A stretch of 64,000 nt of DNA from Pseudomonas mandelii (GCF_900106065.1 NZ_LT629796.1:5432501-5496500), one strand, 5' to 3'; shown: positions 28,022 to 37,553, counted from the first letter of the stretch. Numbers and translations: made by a program. The notes: generated by a model from the sequence alone, not told the origin.

Positions 28022-28918
28022 ATGATGGACAAAAACATACGTCGCGGTTCATTCGAAATGACCGCCGCCATGCTGATTTCCGGGACCATCGGTTGGTTCG
28101 TGCTGGTGTCCGGGCAGCCCGTGCTGGACGTGGTGTTCTGGCGGTGCGTGTTCGGCGCCGGCACGCTGTTGTTGATCTGCGCGGCATTCGGCTTCCTGCG
28201 TCCGGGCATTCTGACCCGCACCACCTTCCTGCTGGCAGTGCTCAGCGGGGTCGCGATTGTCGGCAACTGGGTGTTGTTGTTCGCCTCTTATTCCCGTGCC
28301 TCAATTGCCATCGGCACGGCGGTTTATAACGTTCAGCCGTTCATGCTGGTCGGGTTGGCGGCGTTGTTTCTGGGCGAGAAGATCACCCTGCAAAAACTGT
28401 TCTGGCTGGGCATTTCGTTTCTCGGGATGCTGGCCATTGTCAGCGCTCATGGCGAGCAGGGCGCAGGTGGCAACGATTACCTGATGGGCATCGGTCTGGC
28501 CTTGGGGGCGGCGTTTCTGTATGCGATTGCAGCCCTGATTATCAAACACCTGACCGGCACGCCACCGCATTTGATTGCCCTGATCCAGGTCAGCACCGGG
28601 GTGCTGCTGCTCGCGCCATTTGCGCACTTTTCAGCGTTGCCGCAAGCACCCAGCGCCTGGGCCAGCCTGGTAACGCTGGGCATCGTCCACACCGGCGTGA
28701 TGTATGTGCTGCTGTACGGCGCGATTCAAAAACTGCCGACGGCATTGACCGGGGCGTTGTCTTTCATTTACCCGATTGCGGCGATTTTCGTTGACTGGTT
28801 TGCCTTCGGTCATCGCCTCGAACCGCTGCAGTGGGTTGGTGTTGCCGCGATTCTGCTGGCTGCCGCAGGCATGCAGCAGGGCTGGGGGTTGAAGTCTCGT
28901 CGGGCGGTCACACAATAA
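28022..28918 (+). CDS. EamA/DMT family transporter (probable exporter)
   Basis: A 298-residue inner-membrane protein with about ten hydrophobic segments in two EamA repeats. The second repeat contains GALSFIYPIAAIFVDWFAFG. The family exports amino acids and other metabolites. CAGGAG sits four bases before ATG 28022 and seven before a second in-frame ATG at 28025; the latter has the better spacing, so the true start may be one codon in. It is divergent from the Lrp-type regulator and ends eight bases from the convergent FUSC gene. Confidence 0.87.
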   Translation: MMDKNIRRGSFEMTAAMLISGTIGWFVLVSGQPVLDVVFWRCVFGAGTLLLICAAFGFLRPGILTRTTFLLAVLSGVAIVGNWVLLFASYSRASIAIGTAVYNVQPFMLVGLAALFLGEKITLQKLFWLGISFLGMLAIVSAHGEQGAGGNDYLMGIGLALGAAFLYAIAALIIKHLTGTPPHLIALIQVSTGVLLLAPFAHFSALPQAPSAWASLVTLGIVHTGVMYVLLYGAIQKLPTALTGALSFIYPIAAIFVDWFAFGHRLEPLQWVGVAAILLAAAGMQQGWGLKSRRAVTQ

Positions 28919-28926
28919 AACGGGCG

Positions 28927-29946
28927 TCAGATGTTCCAGCGCGGCGCGGTCTTCGCCAGTCGTTGGCGCATCTCGCCGATGTTCGAAGCGAACTCGCGCA
29001 TCAATAATTGATAGCCGTCCAGCGGGTTGTAGACCGGTGCTTCAAGACTTGAATCAACCGGCAAATCGATGGGGCGACTGAGTCGCTGCGATGCGCCGGT
29101 TTTCAGCGCCCGGGCCATGCCGATCAGCTGCACGCGAATCTGCCGGTGTTCGGCTTTGAAACTCGATTGCAGATGCGCCATGGCGTCGCGATCCTTGGAG
29201 TCCGGCCGGGTGTTACCAAGGATTTCCAAGGTGCTGACGCACATTCGCAAATGACGCTGAATCGCATCGAGTTCGGTCATGGAAATCTTCACTTCCTTGG
29301 ACACCGACGGCATCAGCGAACGCAATTGCACCATCGACGCGTTCAGGCGATTCATCAGCTTCAGGTGTTCGTCATCCGAGACGGACTGACCATCAATAAT
29401 GCGTCCATAAATCGTCGCACAATCGCGCAGCGAGCTGGCCAGGTTGTAGCGCCAGGAAAAAACCGCATACGACGGCAGGGCGAAAGAAAAGGCCAGTGCC
29501 AGGGCCACGCCAATCAGAATGTCCACTGCGCGCCACAGTCCGTCGGAGATTAGGTTGTCGCCATGCCCGGCGACAATAAACACCGTGATCCCCGCCAGCA
29601 GCGCGGTGTAACCGCCCTTGCCGATGGCGTGATACGAGAAAAACCCGCACACCGCCGACATCACAAAATAGGTCAGCCAAGGCATCCCGAGCCAGGCCTG
29701 TTGCGCCACCAGCAGCAGGCCGATAGCGGCGCCGATCAACGTACCGATGGCACGCTCGGCGGCTTTTTTGCCGATGTTGCCGTGGTGCTGCAAACCGCCG
29801 ATCACCACCAGCATCGTTACCGACGCCCACTCACCGTGGGGCAGGTTGATGCCGGTGGTCAGCATGATCGATGCCAACAAGCCGAGCGACACGCGGACCG
29901 CATGGATCAGCTTGGCGTAGCGATAGCGCCGATACGGGTCCAGCAA
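28927..29946 (-). CDS. FUSC family membrane protein (aromatic acid exporter-like)
   Basis: About 339 residues: four to six hydrophobic segments in the first 165 residues (MLVVIGGLQHHGNIGKKAAERAIGTLIGA), then a soluble C-terminal half. This is the N-terminal FUSC module of the YccS/AaeB type, but half the usual length because the second membrane block is missing. No ATG or GTG start is available; TTG 29946 is used, with no good ribosome-binding site, so the start is uncertain. It lies 68 bases downstream of the GapN-like gene and may be co-transcribed. The substrate is unknown. Confidence 0.75.
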   Translation of the reverse strand: MLDPYRRYRYAKLIHAVRVSLGLLASIMLTTGINLPHGEWASVTMLVVIGGLQHHGNIGKKAAERAIGTLIGAAIGLLLVAQQAWLGMPWLTYFVMSAVCGFFSYHAIGKGGYTALLAGITVFIVAGHGDNLISDGLWRAVDILIGVALALAFSFALPSYAVFSWRYNLASSLRDCATIYGRIIDGQSVSDDEHLKLMNRLNASMVQLRSLMPSVSKEVKISMTELDAIQRHLRMCVSTLEILGNTRPDSKDRDAMAHLQSSFKAEHRQIRVQLIGMARALKTGASQRLSRPIDLPVDSSLEAPVYNPLDGYQLLMREFASNIGEMRQRLAKTAPRWNI

Positions 29947-30014
29947 CGGACGCAGTAACCGGCGCAGCAGCGGTGGCAGTCGATGGGCTCTGAACGTGTT
30001 CAGGCTCGGTGTCC

Positions 30015-31640
30015 TCAGAAGATGTAATCGGTGGTCAGGAAGCTCGAACTGCGTCCGCTGATGATCTCGCTGATGAGTTCCTTGTTGGTTTCCTGGAACT
30101 TGGTCGCGACCAGCGTCCTGATCGAAAATACCCGCAGCGCATCATGCACCGACAATGTGCCTTCGGCGGAGTTCTTGCGGCCGTTGAACGGGTAGGTGTC
30201 CGGGCCGCGCTGGCACTGGGCGTTGAGGTTGATCCGGCCGACCTGGTTGGCAAAGGTGTCCACCAGCCGACCGACCGCCACCGGGTTGGTGCCGAAGATA
30301 CTCAACTGTTGGCCGAAGTCCGATTCCAGGACGTAGTCGATCACCGTATCGAGATGCCGGTAAGGCACGATCGGCACCACCGGGCCGAATTGTTCTTCCT
30401 GGTAGACGCGCATCTGCGGCGTCACCGGGAACAGCACCGCCGGGTAGAAGAACGACGCGCGCGCTTCACCGCCATTTGGATTGACTACGGTGGCGCCTTT
30501 GCTGACTGCATCCGCGACCAGCGAGTGCAGGTAATCGACCTTACTCGCTTCCGGCAGCGGCGTCAGCGCAACACCACTTTCCCATGGCATACCCGGTTTC
30601 AGAGTGGCCAGTTTGGCGTTGAATTTCTCGATGAACGACTCGACCACGTCTTCATGGACGAAAAGGATTTTCAGGGCGGTGCAACGCTGACCGTTGAACG
30701 ACAGTGAGCCGGTCACCGCTTCGTTGACGGCGTTGTCCAGATCAACCTCCGGCAACACGATGCCCGGGTTCTTCGCGTCCAGGCCCAGTGCCGCGCGCAA
30801 GCGGTGAGGTTTGGGGTGGAGTTTTTTCAGGTCGCTGGCGGCTTTATTGGTGCCGATAAACGCAAAGATATCGATCTTGCCGCTGGCCATCAGTGCGCTG
30901 ACGGTCTCGCGGCCGCTGCCGTAGATCACATTGATCACCCCGGCCGGGAAACTGTCGCGAAAGGCTTCCAGCAGCGGCCGAATCAAAAGCACACCCAGCT
31001 TGGCCGGTTTGAACACCACAGTGTTGCCCATGATCAGCGCCGGAATCAGCGTGGTGAAGGTTTCGTTCAGCGGGTAGTTGTAAGGCCCCATGCACAAGGC
31101 GACGCCCATCGGTACGCGGCGAATCTGCCCCAGGGTGTCCTGTTCCAGCTCGAAGCGGCTGGAGCGACGGTCGAGTTCCTTGAGGGCATTGATGGTGTCG
31201 ACGATGTAATCGCAGGTGCGGTCGAACTCTTTCTCCGAGTCCTTGAGGTTCTTGCCGATCTCCCACATCAGCAGCTTGACCACCGCCTCACGCTGTTCGC
31301 GCATGCGGCCCAGAAACGTTTCGACGTGCTGGATGCGTTCGGCCACGCGCATGGTCGGCCACAAACCCTGGCCCCGGTCATAGGCGCGGACGGCGGCGTC
31401 GAGCGCGGTCAATGCGGTTTCTGCATCGAGCAGCGGCGTGCTGCCGAGGATCACTTGTTCATCGCCATTTTCGCCGGTCAGGTACACCGGGCTGCGGACT
31501 TGGGCGAGGGGGCCGGACCAGGTTTTCAGTTCGCCGTCGACCAGGTATTCACGCTGCTCGGTCTGACCGTCGAGGCGGTATTTTTCCGGGATGTCGCTTG
31601 AGTCGGGAAACAGGTTGCCAAGGATATGTGCTGTGGTCAT
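30015..31640 (-). CDS. GapN-like aldehyde dehydrogenase (annotated family: NADP-dependent glyceraldehyde-3-phosphate dehydrogenase)
   Basis: A 541-residue aldehyde dehydrogenase superfamily protein. The catalytic cysteine C320 lies in FNGQRCTALK and the cofactor-binding GPYNYPLNE and VFKPAK motifs are present. The usual ELGGK motif that carries the general-base glutamate reads ALGLDAK, with G286 where Glu is expected. The chain is about 40 residues longer at the N-terminus than common ALDHs. Non-phosphorylating GAPDH activity is the family label; the altered motif makes the exact reaction uncertain. The start ATGACC at 31640 opens the unit that includes the FUSC gene. Confidence 0.82.
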   Translation of the reverse strand: MTTAHILGNLFPDSSDIPEKYRLDGQTEQREYLVDGELKTWSGPLAQVRSPVYLTGENGDEQVILGSTPLLDAETALTALDAAVRAYDRGQGLWPTMRVAERIQHVETFLGRMREQREAVVKLLMWEIGKNLKDSEKEFDRTCDYIVDTINALKELDRRSSRFELEQDTLGQIRRVPMGVALCMGPYNYPLNETFTTLIPALIMGNTVVFKPAKLGVLLIRPLLEAFRDSFPAGVINVIYGSGRETVSALMASGKIDIFAFIGTNKAASDLKKLHPKPHRLRAALGLDAKNPGIVLPEVDLDNAVNEAVTGSLSFNGQRCTALKILFVHEDVVESFIEKFNAKLATLKPGMPWESGVALTPLPEASKVDYLHSLVADAVSKGATVVNPNGGEARASFFYPAVLFPVTPQMRVYQEEQFGPVVPIVPYRHLDTVIDYVLESDFGQQLSIFGTNPVAVGRLVDTFANQVGRINLNAQCQRGPDTYPFNGRKNSAEGTLSVHDALRVFSIRTLVATKFQETNKELISEIISGRSSSFLTTDYIF

Positions 31641-32040
31641 GTCGCTACCCCGTCTGGATTGGGTGATGAACTGATGAATCGTTTTAGCAGACCTCGGCCT
31701 CGCTTGTCATGACTCATCTCATCGTTCGGCGGTTCAGGGTTTTCGATCGTGGAATGGCCGGCACCGTCGGTCATGGCCCAGATGCCCCTCTGGTTGGCCC
31801 CCAGAGGGGGGACCTCACGAGAGGACGGCCATGCGGGCCATTCGAGTCTCTGAAAAGCCTAGCCTTTGTTTGGTGTTGATGGGCGGCGTCTTGCCGGCGC
31901 TGCTCAGCGGTGTTAACGATAAGCCCCAGCGCGTTTCGCAATCAGAGCCCAGCGCGATTTCGCCGTGTGGGGAAGGATGCCAAAGCCACACAAACCCTCG
32001 TGCTCCGGTTAAACTCCGTGCTCTTTTTCAAGGAGTTCAT
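31641..32040. other. 400-base intergenic region between divergent genes
   Basis: No convincing gene. It holds the promoter regions of the GapN-like gene (minus) and the Dyp peroxidase (plus) and one strong hairpin at 31785-31809. The open frame that extends the peroxidase back to 31831 has no family similarity and the real start has a much better ribosome-binding site. Confidence 0.6.
31785..31809. promoter_or_regulatory. GC-rich hairpin
   Basis: CCCCTCTGG-TTGGCCC-CCAGAGGGG, a perfect nine-base-pair stem in the divergent gap. Its role is unknown; there is no T tract. Confidence 0.4.
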
Positions 32041-32928
32041 ATGAGTTACTACCAGCCGGGCATTCTCGCCACCCCCGTTCCGCCTCAAGCCCGCCATATG
32101 TTCTTCGCCCTCGAATCCGCCGAAGCATTGCCGGCCGCGCTCGACAACTTGATGCAACTGGTGGACGGAAAATCGGCGGTGGTCGGCTTCGGTGAATCCC
32201 TGGTCAAGGCGCTGCATGCACAGATCGATGGCCTGCGACCGTTTCCGGCGCTGACCGGCGTTGGCGTCGACAACCCGTCGACCCAACACGCGCTCTGGTG
32301 CTGGCTACACGGCGTCGACCGCGGTGAACTGCTCAATCGCAGCAACGCCATCGAAGCCGCGCTGGCACCGGCCCTGCGCCTGGTGCAGATGAACGAAACC
32401 TTCCGCCACATGACCGGCCACGACCTGACCGGCTACGAAGACGGCACCGAGAACCCGCACGACGAAGCCGCCGTGGCCGCCGCGTTGTTGGGCGAGGGCG
32501 CGGAAGGACTGGTCGGTGGCAGCTTCGCCGCGATCCAGCAGTGGCAGCATGATCTGAAAGGCTTCCACGCGATGCCGTCCCAGGAAAAAGACAACATCAT
32601 GGGCCGTCGCTTGAGCGATAACGAAGAACTCGATGACGCGCCGATTTCCGCCCACGTCAAACGCACCGCCCAGGAAAGCTTCGCCCCTGAGGCGTTCGTG
32701 GTCCGTCGCTCGATGCCGTGGATCGAAGGGGACCGCGCCGGCCTGATGTTTCTGGCGTTCGGTTTTTCCCTCGACGCCTTCGAAGCCCAACTGCGGCGCA
32801 TGAGCGGACTGGAAGACGGCATTACCGACGGTTTGTATCGCATCAGCCGCCCGATCACCGGCGGCTACTACTGGTGCCCGCCACTCAAGGACGGCCATCT
32901 GGACCTGCGCGCCTTGCGCATCGGCTAA
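32041..32928 (+). CDS. Dyp-type heme peroxidase
   Basis: A 295-residue dye-decolorising peroxidase. The GxxDG motif appears as GYEDGTENP with catalytic aspartate D134. The probable proximal heme ligand is H205 in SAHVKRT and the distal arginine is in VVRRSMPW. There is no signal peptide, so the enzyme is cytoplasmic unless it is cargo. AAGGAG lies five bases before ATG 32041. No encapsulin gene is visible here. The Gfo/Idh/MocA gene follows after 15 bases, so the two are probably one operon. Confidence 0.93.
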   Translation: MSYYQPGILATPVPPQARHMFFALESAEALPAALDNLMQLVDGKSAVVGFGESLVKALHAQIDGLRPFPALTGVGVDNPSTQHALWCWLHGVDRGELLNRSNAIEAALAPALRLVQMNETFRHMTGHDLTGYEDGTENPHDEAAVAAALLGEGAEGLVGGSFAAIQQWQHDLKGFHAMPSQEKDNIMGRRLSDNEELDDAPISAHVKRTAQESFAPEAFVVRRSMPWIEGDRAGLMFLAFGFSLDAFEAQLRRMSGLEDGITDGLYRISRPITGGYYWCPPLKDGHLDLRALRIG

Positions 32929-32943
32929 GGATAAGGAGAGAAC

Positions 32944-33912
32944 ATGGACGTAGCGCGCTGGGGCATGATCGGTTGTGGCAGTGTCGCTGAACGCAAGAGC
33001 GGGCCGGCCTTTTACAAGGCCCCCGGTTCGGCATTGGTGGCGGTGATGGGGCGGCGGCTGGACGCGGTGACCGACTACGCCGCACGTCACGGCATCGCCC
33101 GGGTTTACACCGATGCGCAAGCGCTGATCAATGATCCTGAGGTGGACGCGGTGTACATCGCCACGCCACCCGACAGTCACCACGCCTATAGCTTGCAGGT
33201 CGCCGCAGCCGGCAAACATTGCTGCGTCGAAAAACCGATGTCGCTGAATGCCGGGCAAAGCCGCGAGATGCAAAAGGTCTTTGCCGACGCCGGACTGCAC
33301 CTGTTCGTTTCCTATTACCGACGTTCTCTGCCGCGCTTTGCGCAAGTGCGGCAGTGGCTGGAGGAGGGGCGGATCGGTGAGGTGCGGCATCTGTCCTGGA
33401 CGCTGACCAAGGCGCCTTCACCGAACGATCTGGGTGGCGCCGACAATTGGCGCACCGACCCGCTGATTGCCGGCGGCGGCTACTTCGCCGACCTGGCCAG
33501 TCATGGCTTCGATCTGTTTCAGTATTTGCTCGGGGATATCGTCGAAGTCGCCGGTTTTACCGCGCGGCAGGCCGGTTTGTATGCCGCCGAAGACGCCGTC
33601 AGCGCCAGTTGGCGGTTTGCTTCGGGTGCCCTGGGCATGGGCTGCTGGAATTTCGTCGCCGACCGCCGCGAAGATCAGGTAGAACTGATCGGCAGCCAGG
33701 GCCGGATCAGTTTTTCGGTGTTCGATGAGCACCCGGTGCGACTTGAGGCGGATGAAAATCTCAGCCTGCACATCGACCATCACGAGCACATCCAGTGGCA
33801 TCACGTGCTGGGCATGAACGCGCATATCCGGGGCGAAGCGCAGCATCCGGGGATGGCCGAACACGCGCTGAAAACCGACTGGGTGATGGACCAGATCCTC
33901 AAGCGCACCTGA
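32944..33912 (+). CDS. Gfo/Idh/MocA family NAD(P)-dependent oxidoreductase
   Basis: A 322-residue enzyme. The Rossmann motif GMIGCGSVAERKSG opens the chain, and the family EKPMS motif (VEKPMSLNAG) lies near residue 98. The C-terminal substrate domain contains DLASHGFDLFQYLLG. Members oxidise or reduce sugars, inositols or biliverdin-like substrates; the substrate here cannot be told. AAGGAGAG precedes the ATG. It is coupled to the peroxidase gene. Confidence 0.9.
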   Translation: MDVARWGMIGCGSVAERKSGPAFYKAPGSALVAVMGRRLDAVTDYAARHGIARVYTDAQALINDPEVDAVYIATPPDSHHAYSLQVAAAGKHCCVEKPMSLNAGQSREMQKVFADAGLHLFVSYYRRSLPRFAQVRQWLEEGRIGEVRHLSWTLTKAPSPNDLGGADNWRTDPLIAGGGYFADLASHGFDLFQYLLGDIVEVAGFTARQAGLYAAEDAVSASWRFASGALGMGCWNFVADRREDQVELIGSQGRISFSVFDEHPVRLEADENLSLHIDHHEHIQWHHVLGMNAHIRGEAQHPGMAEHALKTDWVMDQILKRT

Positions 33913-33942
33913 AATTTAAGCTTCAATGCAATCCTGTGGGGG

Positions 33943-34680
33943 TCAGAAGGATTTGCTCAGGCTTGCTACTACGGTCGCGGTGCAGACATCTCCATAACCC
34001 CAATTACTGACGCACTGGCTTTTCGACAGGTCAGTATCGATGTAACTCAAACCCAGCATCACACCGGCCAGTTCGTGGGACAGTTTGACCTCCCATTCGC
34101 GGTACGAGTCTTCGGCCTGGCCTGACATCGAGTAAAGGTGCGGGTCCTTGAAATCCATGTTGCCGTATCGCAGTTTCAGACCGGTGTCGTAAGGCAACTC
34201 GGTTTCGTAGCCCACGTAGCTGTACAGCGAGCTCTGCTTGCTGTCGATGCCTGGCGCATCCGCGGAGTAGTAGGCCGCCAGCTTCACGCCATAAGCGCTG
34301 AGGATTGCGTAGGTCTCACCCTGGTTAAACTGACTTTCCCTGGGGTAAGCGTATTTGAGATAGCCAAGGTCCAGGCTGACCGCATCGGTCGCTTGCCAGA
34401 GCCAACCGGCGTAGTAATCGACTTCCTGTCGGGTCTTCAGACCGCCGCCGAAATCGACGTTTGAACTCCATGCGCCGAGGTACAGGCCGCTGCTGTGGGC
34501 CAGGGTCAAACCGGCCTGCACCGCAGGATCATTCTGGGTTTGCGAAATGCCACGGGTGCGGTAGTCGCTGGCCAGGGTCAGGTCGACCAGTAGGGCGAAA
34601 TCGTCATTCAAGGGCAGCGCCTGACTGCTCAAGGGAAGAAGGCTCAAGGAACCGAGGGCGAACAGGGTGAAAGCTTTCAT
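33943..34680 (-). CDS. TorF family putative porin (Gcw_chp)
   Basis: A 245-residue outer-membrane protein. The signal peptide MKAFTLFALGSLSLLPLSSQA is followed by a small beta barrel beginning with the family block ASDYRTRGISQTQNDPAVQ and ending in ASLSKSF. ATG 34680 gives a proper signal peptide; 57 upstream in-frame codons do not. It follows the exported amidohydrolase by 109 bases and may serve passage of its substrate or product (inference). Function is unproven for this family. Confidence 0.85.
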   Translation of the reverse strand: MKAFTLFALGSLSLLPLSSQALPLNDDFALLVDLTLASDYRTRGISQTQNDPAVQAGLTLAHSSGLYLGAWSSNVDFGGGLKTRQEVDYYAGWLWQATDAVSLDLGYLKYAYPRESQFNQGETYAILSAYGVKLAAYYSADAPGIDSKQSSLYSYVGYETELPYDTGLKLRYGNMDFKDPHLYSMSGQAEDSYREWEVKLSHELAGVMLGLSYIDTDLSKSQCVSNWGYGDVCTATVVASLSKSF

Positions 34681-34789
34681 GGGGTGCGTCCCGTTATTGT
34701 GATTGTTATGGGCAGATTTTTTACGGCAAGGCTGCGCCGAACCCCGGCGACAAACGCGGGGGGCGGGCAGTGGTTTCAGATGATTTTTC

Positions 34790-36532
34790 TTAGAGCGTCG
34801 GTGCGTAGACTTCGCGACCGGCGAACCAGGTTTGCAGCACCTGGGTGTCATGCAGGGCTTTGTTGTCGACGCTGAACACGTCGCGGTCCAGCACGATGAA
34901 GTCGGCTTGCTTGCCGGGGCTCAACGAACCGATCTGCTTCTCCAGGCCGATGGTGCGCGCAGCGTTCAGGGTGTAGGCATACAACATCGTTTCGCGATCG
35001 ATGCGCTCATCGGCGTTCAGCACGCCCAGCGGGCCTTCCCGGGAGATGGCCTGGGCCATGGCGTTCCATGGATTGGGAGAAGACACCGCCCAGTCACTGG
35101 CGCCGGCGATAGTCGCGCCCTGTTTGAGCAATGAGTGCGCCGGGTATTGGTAACGGAAAGCGAGCACACTGACATACGGCTTGATCATGTCCAGGGTGTA
35201 CTCGTCGGCGCTGGCCCACAGCAGTTGCATCGAGGCGATGACGTTGAGCGGTTTGAACCGCGCGAACTCTTTCGGGTTGACCATTTGCAGGTGGGTGATC
35301 GAGTGGGTCACGCCGCTCTGGCGGTCCTTGCGCGCCTGGGCGATGCCGTTCAGCGATTCACGCACTGCGCGGTCGCCGATGGCATGGATGTGCACCAGCC
35401 AGCCGCGCTGATCGATGGCACTGACCAATTCGCCAAAGTGCTTCGGATCGATCAGCAGTTCACCCTGTTTGTGCGAGTTGCTGTACGGATCGATCATCGC
35501 CGCGCTCTGCGCCGGGTATTCGATCACGCCGTCGGCGAAGATCTTGACCCCGGGCAAGGTCAGGTTCGGGATGCCCTGGAATTGCTGGCGGACCTTGTCC
35601 AGGGTGTCGAGATCGGCCGGCACGCTTTTCGGATTGGCCACCAGCAGTGCGGCGACGTGGGCGCTCATGCCGCCGCTTTCGGCCAGCGCTTTGTACACCG
35701 GCAGCACGCCGACGGTGTTCTCCGTGGGCTTGAGCGCGAACACGGGTTCGCCGGGTGCGGCGTTGGCGGCGGGGTCCATCCACGCGGTGATGCCCAGGCT
35801 GTTGTTGTAGCGCACGGCGGATTGCGCGGCTTTCAACATGTCGGCGGGGCTCGGCACCGGCATCTTCGAGGCGACGCGATCCCAGCCGGCGTCCACCAGA
35901 AAACCGTTGGGGCTGCCATCGGCGAGTTTGCCGATCGTGTCTTTCTCGGCGTCCGGCAATGACTTGAGCAGCGCCGCATCAATCCCGGCGCGTTCGAGCA
36001 TCACGTTGTTGGCCCACGCGGTGTGGTGATCGCTGCCGGTGAACACCACGGGCACCTTGGCCCACTCGCCAACGTTGAATTTCTGGCCAAAAGCTTCGGC
36101 CTGGGCCCAATAAGCCGAACTCATGCCGGCCACGCCCAGCACATCGCCATGCCTGGCCTTGCCGTCATTGCGCCAGGCTTTCAGGCGTTTTTCCAGTTCG
36201 TCGAGGTCGACCACCTCGTCTTCCATATTGGCCGAGGTCATTTCCAGACCGCCGAATATGGCGTGGGAATGACTGTCGATCAGGCCGGGCATCAGGGCTT
36301 TTCCGCCGAGGTCGACGACTTTGGTGCCCGACGCGATCAGAGCCTTGATCTGCGCATCGCTGCCCACTTGCAGCACTTTGCCGTCCTGCACCGCCAACGC
36401 CTGCACCTTCGGTTGCGCGCGGTCGGCGGTGAAAATCTTGCCATTGAACAGCACCAGGTCGGCCGCTGCCATGGCTTCCATCGAGGCAAAACTGACGGCG
36501 GCCATCAATAGATTCGGGATGAATCTTTTCAT
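34790..36532 (-). CDS. Exported amidohydrolase, YtcJ-like (amidohydrolase family 3)
   Basis: A 580-residue metal-dependent hydrolase with a signal peptide (MKRFIPNLLMAAVSFASMEAMA). The metal-binding HxH is in LIDSHSHAIFGG near residue 86. Further histidines are in GSDHHTAWANN and VHIHAIGDRAV, and the terminal metal aspartate in AGASDWAVSSPNPW. It is probably periplasmic. The substrate is unknown; related proteins hydrolyse N-acyl or cyclic amides. It is divergent from a LysR regulator, a likely controller, and lies upstream of the TorF porin gene. Confidence 0.88.
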   Translation of the reverse strand: MKRFIPNLLMAAVSFASMEAMAAADLVLFNGKIFTADRAQPKVQALAVQDGKVLQVGSDAQIKALIASGTKVVDLGGKALMPGLIDSHSHAIFGGLEMTSANMEDEVVDLDELEKRLKAWRNDGKARHGDVLGVAGMSSAYWAQAEAFGQKFNVGEWAKVPVVFTGSDHHTAWANNVMLERAGIDAALLKSLPDAEKDTIGKLADGSPNGFLVDAGWDRVASKMPVPSPADMLKAAQSAVRYNNSLGITAWMDPAANAAPGEPVFALKPTENTVGVLPVYKALAESGGMSAHVAALLVANPKSVPADLDTLDKVRQQFQGIPNLTLPGVKIFADGVIEYPAQSAAMIDPYSNSHKQGELLIDPKHFGELVSAIDQRGWLVHIHAIGDRAVRESLNGIAQARKDRQSGVTHSITHLQMVNPKEFARFKPLNVIASMQLLWASADEYTLDMIKPYVSVLAFRYQYPAHSLLKQGATIAGASDWAVSSPNPWNAMAQAISREGPLGVLNADERIDRETMLYAYTLNAARTIGLEKQIGSLSPGKQADFIVLDRDVFSVDNKALHDTQVLQTWFAGREVYAPTL

Positions 36533-36635
36533 TGAATGTTTCCTTGTTATTGCGTCTGATGGCCAGATTAGTGGCTTGTCACGGCCAGCAGAACGCCTCG
36601 CTCACGAAAAACGTTTTTGCCTGAATGGAAAAAGA

Positions 36636-37553
36636 ATGGACAAGTTGGGTGCATTGAAAATGTTCGTGGTCACGGCGCAACTCGGCAGTTTCAGCCGCGC
36701 CGCCGAGCAACTGGGCAAGACCCCGTCGGCCCTGACCAAAGCGGTCAATCACCTCGAAGCGGAGCTCGGCGCCCGCTTGTTCGAACGCAGCACCCGACGG
36801 ATTTTGCTGACCGAATCGGGTCGTCTTTATCTGGAAACCGCGCGCCAGGTGTTGCAGCGGCTGGAGGAGGCCGGCGAGGAAATCGAGCAGTTGCAGCATG
36901 GCCTGCGCGGCAACCTGAAAATCACCGCGCCGCTGGCGTATGGGCAGGCTTTTCTCGATCAGGTGTGCGGCGGTTTTCTGGAGCAATACCCGCAGATCAA
37001 CCTGCAAGTGGACCTGTGCGATGAGTTCGTCAACCTGTTGGAAAGCGGCTACGACCTGGCGTTGCGCGAGGGGCATGACGATTTGCCGGGGTTGATTGCT
37101 CGCGTCGTCGGCAGCAATCGGCTGGCGTTATGCGCCAGCCCTGAATATCTGGCGCGCAAGGGGTTGCCGGTCACGCCGGACACCCTCGATGACCACGAAT
37201 GGCTGCTCTACCGTCATCCGTTGCTCAGCCGCGAGTTCTGGTGGGCCGAGCGCGACGGGCAACGATTGAGCCTGGCGCAACCGCAATCACCACGATTGCG
37301 CAGTGACAACTACGACCTGCTGCTGGCCAACGCACTGGCCGGACGCGGTTTGCTGCACACGCCGTTGTGGAGTGCCGCGGCGTACATCGCCGACGGGCGG
37401 CTGGTGCGGGTAATGGCCGATTACGACATCGATCCCGACAGTTTTGGCTCGTACATCCTGGCGGTGTACCCCAGTCATCGGCGGGCAACCGCCAAAGTGC
37501 TGGCCTTCATCGATTACATCGCAGGGTTTCTGGCGTCACGTGGCTTGAGCTGA
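36636..37553 (+). CDS. LysR family transcriptional regulator
   Basis: A 305-residue LysR-type regulator. The helix-turn-helix is around residues 15-40 (SFSRAAEQLGKTPSALTKAVNHLE). The effector domain starts near residue 90 and is of the CrgA-like type. It is divergent from the exported amidohydrolase, its likely target, with about 100 bases between them. ATG 36636 follows GGAAAAAGA. An extended frame starting inside the amidohydrolase gene is not credible. Confidence 0.91.
   Translation: MDKLGALKMFVVTAQLGSFSRAAEQLGKTPSALTKAVNHLEAELGARLFERSTRRILLTESGRLYLETARQVLQRLEEAGEEIEQLQHGLRGNLKITAPLAYGQAFLDQVCGGFLEQYPQINLQVDLCDEFVNLLESGYDLALREGHDDLPGLIARVVGSNRLALCASPEYLARKGLPVTPDTLDDHEWLLYRHPLLSREFWWAERDGQRLSLAQPQSPRLRSDNYDLLLANALAGRGLLHTPLWSAAAYIADGRLVRVMADYDIDPDSFGSYILAVYPSHRRATAKVLAFIDYIAGFLASRGLS

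Noticed and set aside
31831..32040. N-terminal extension of the Dyp peroxidase
   Set aside because: The 70 extra residues have no family similarity, and ATG 32041 has an excellent AAGGAG.
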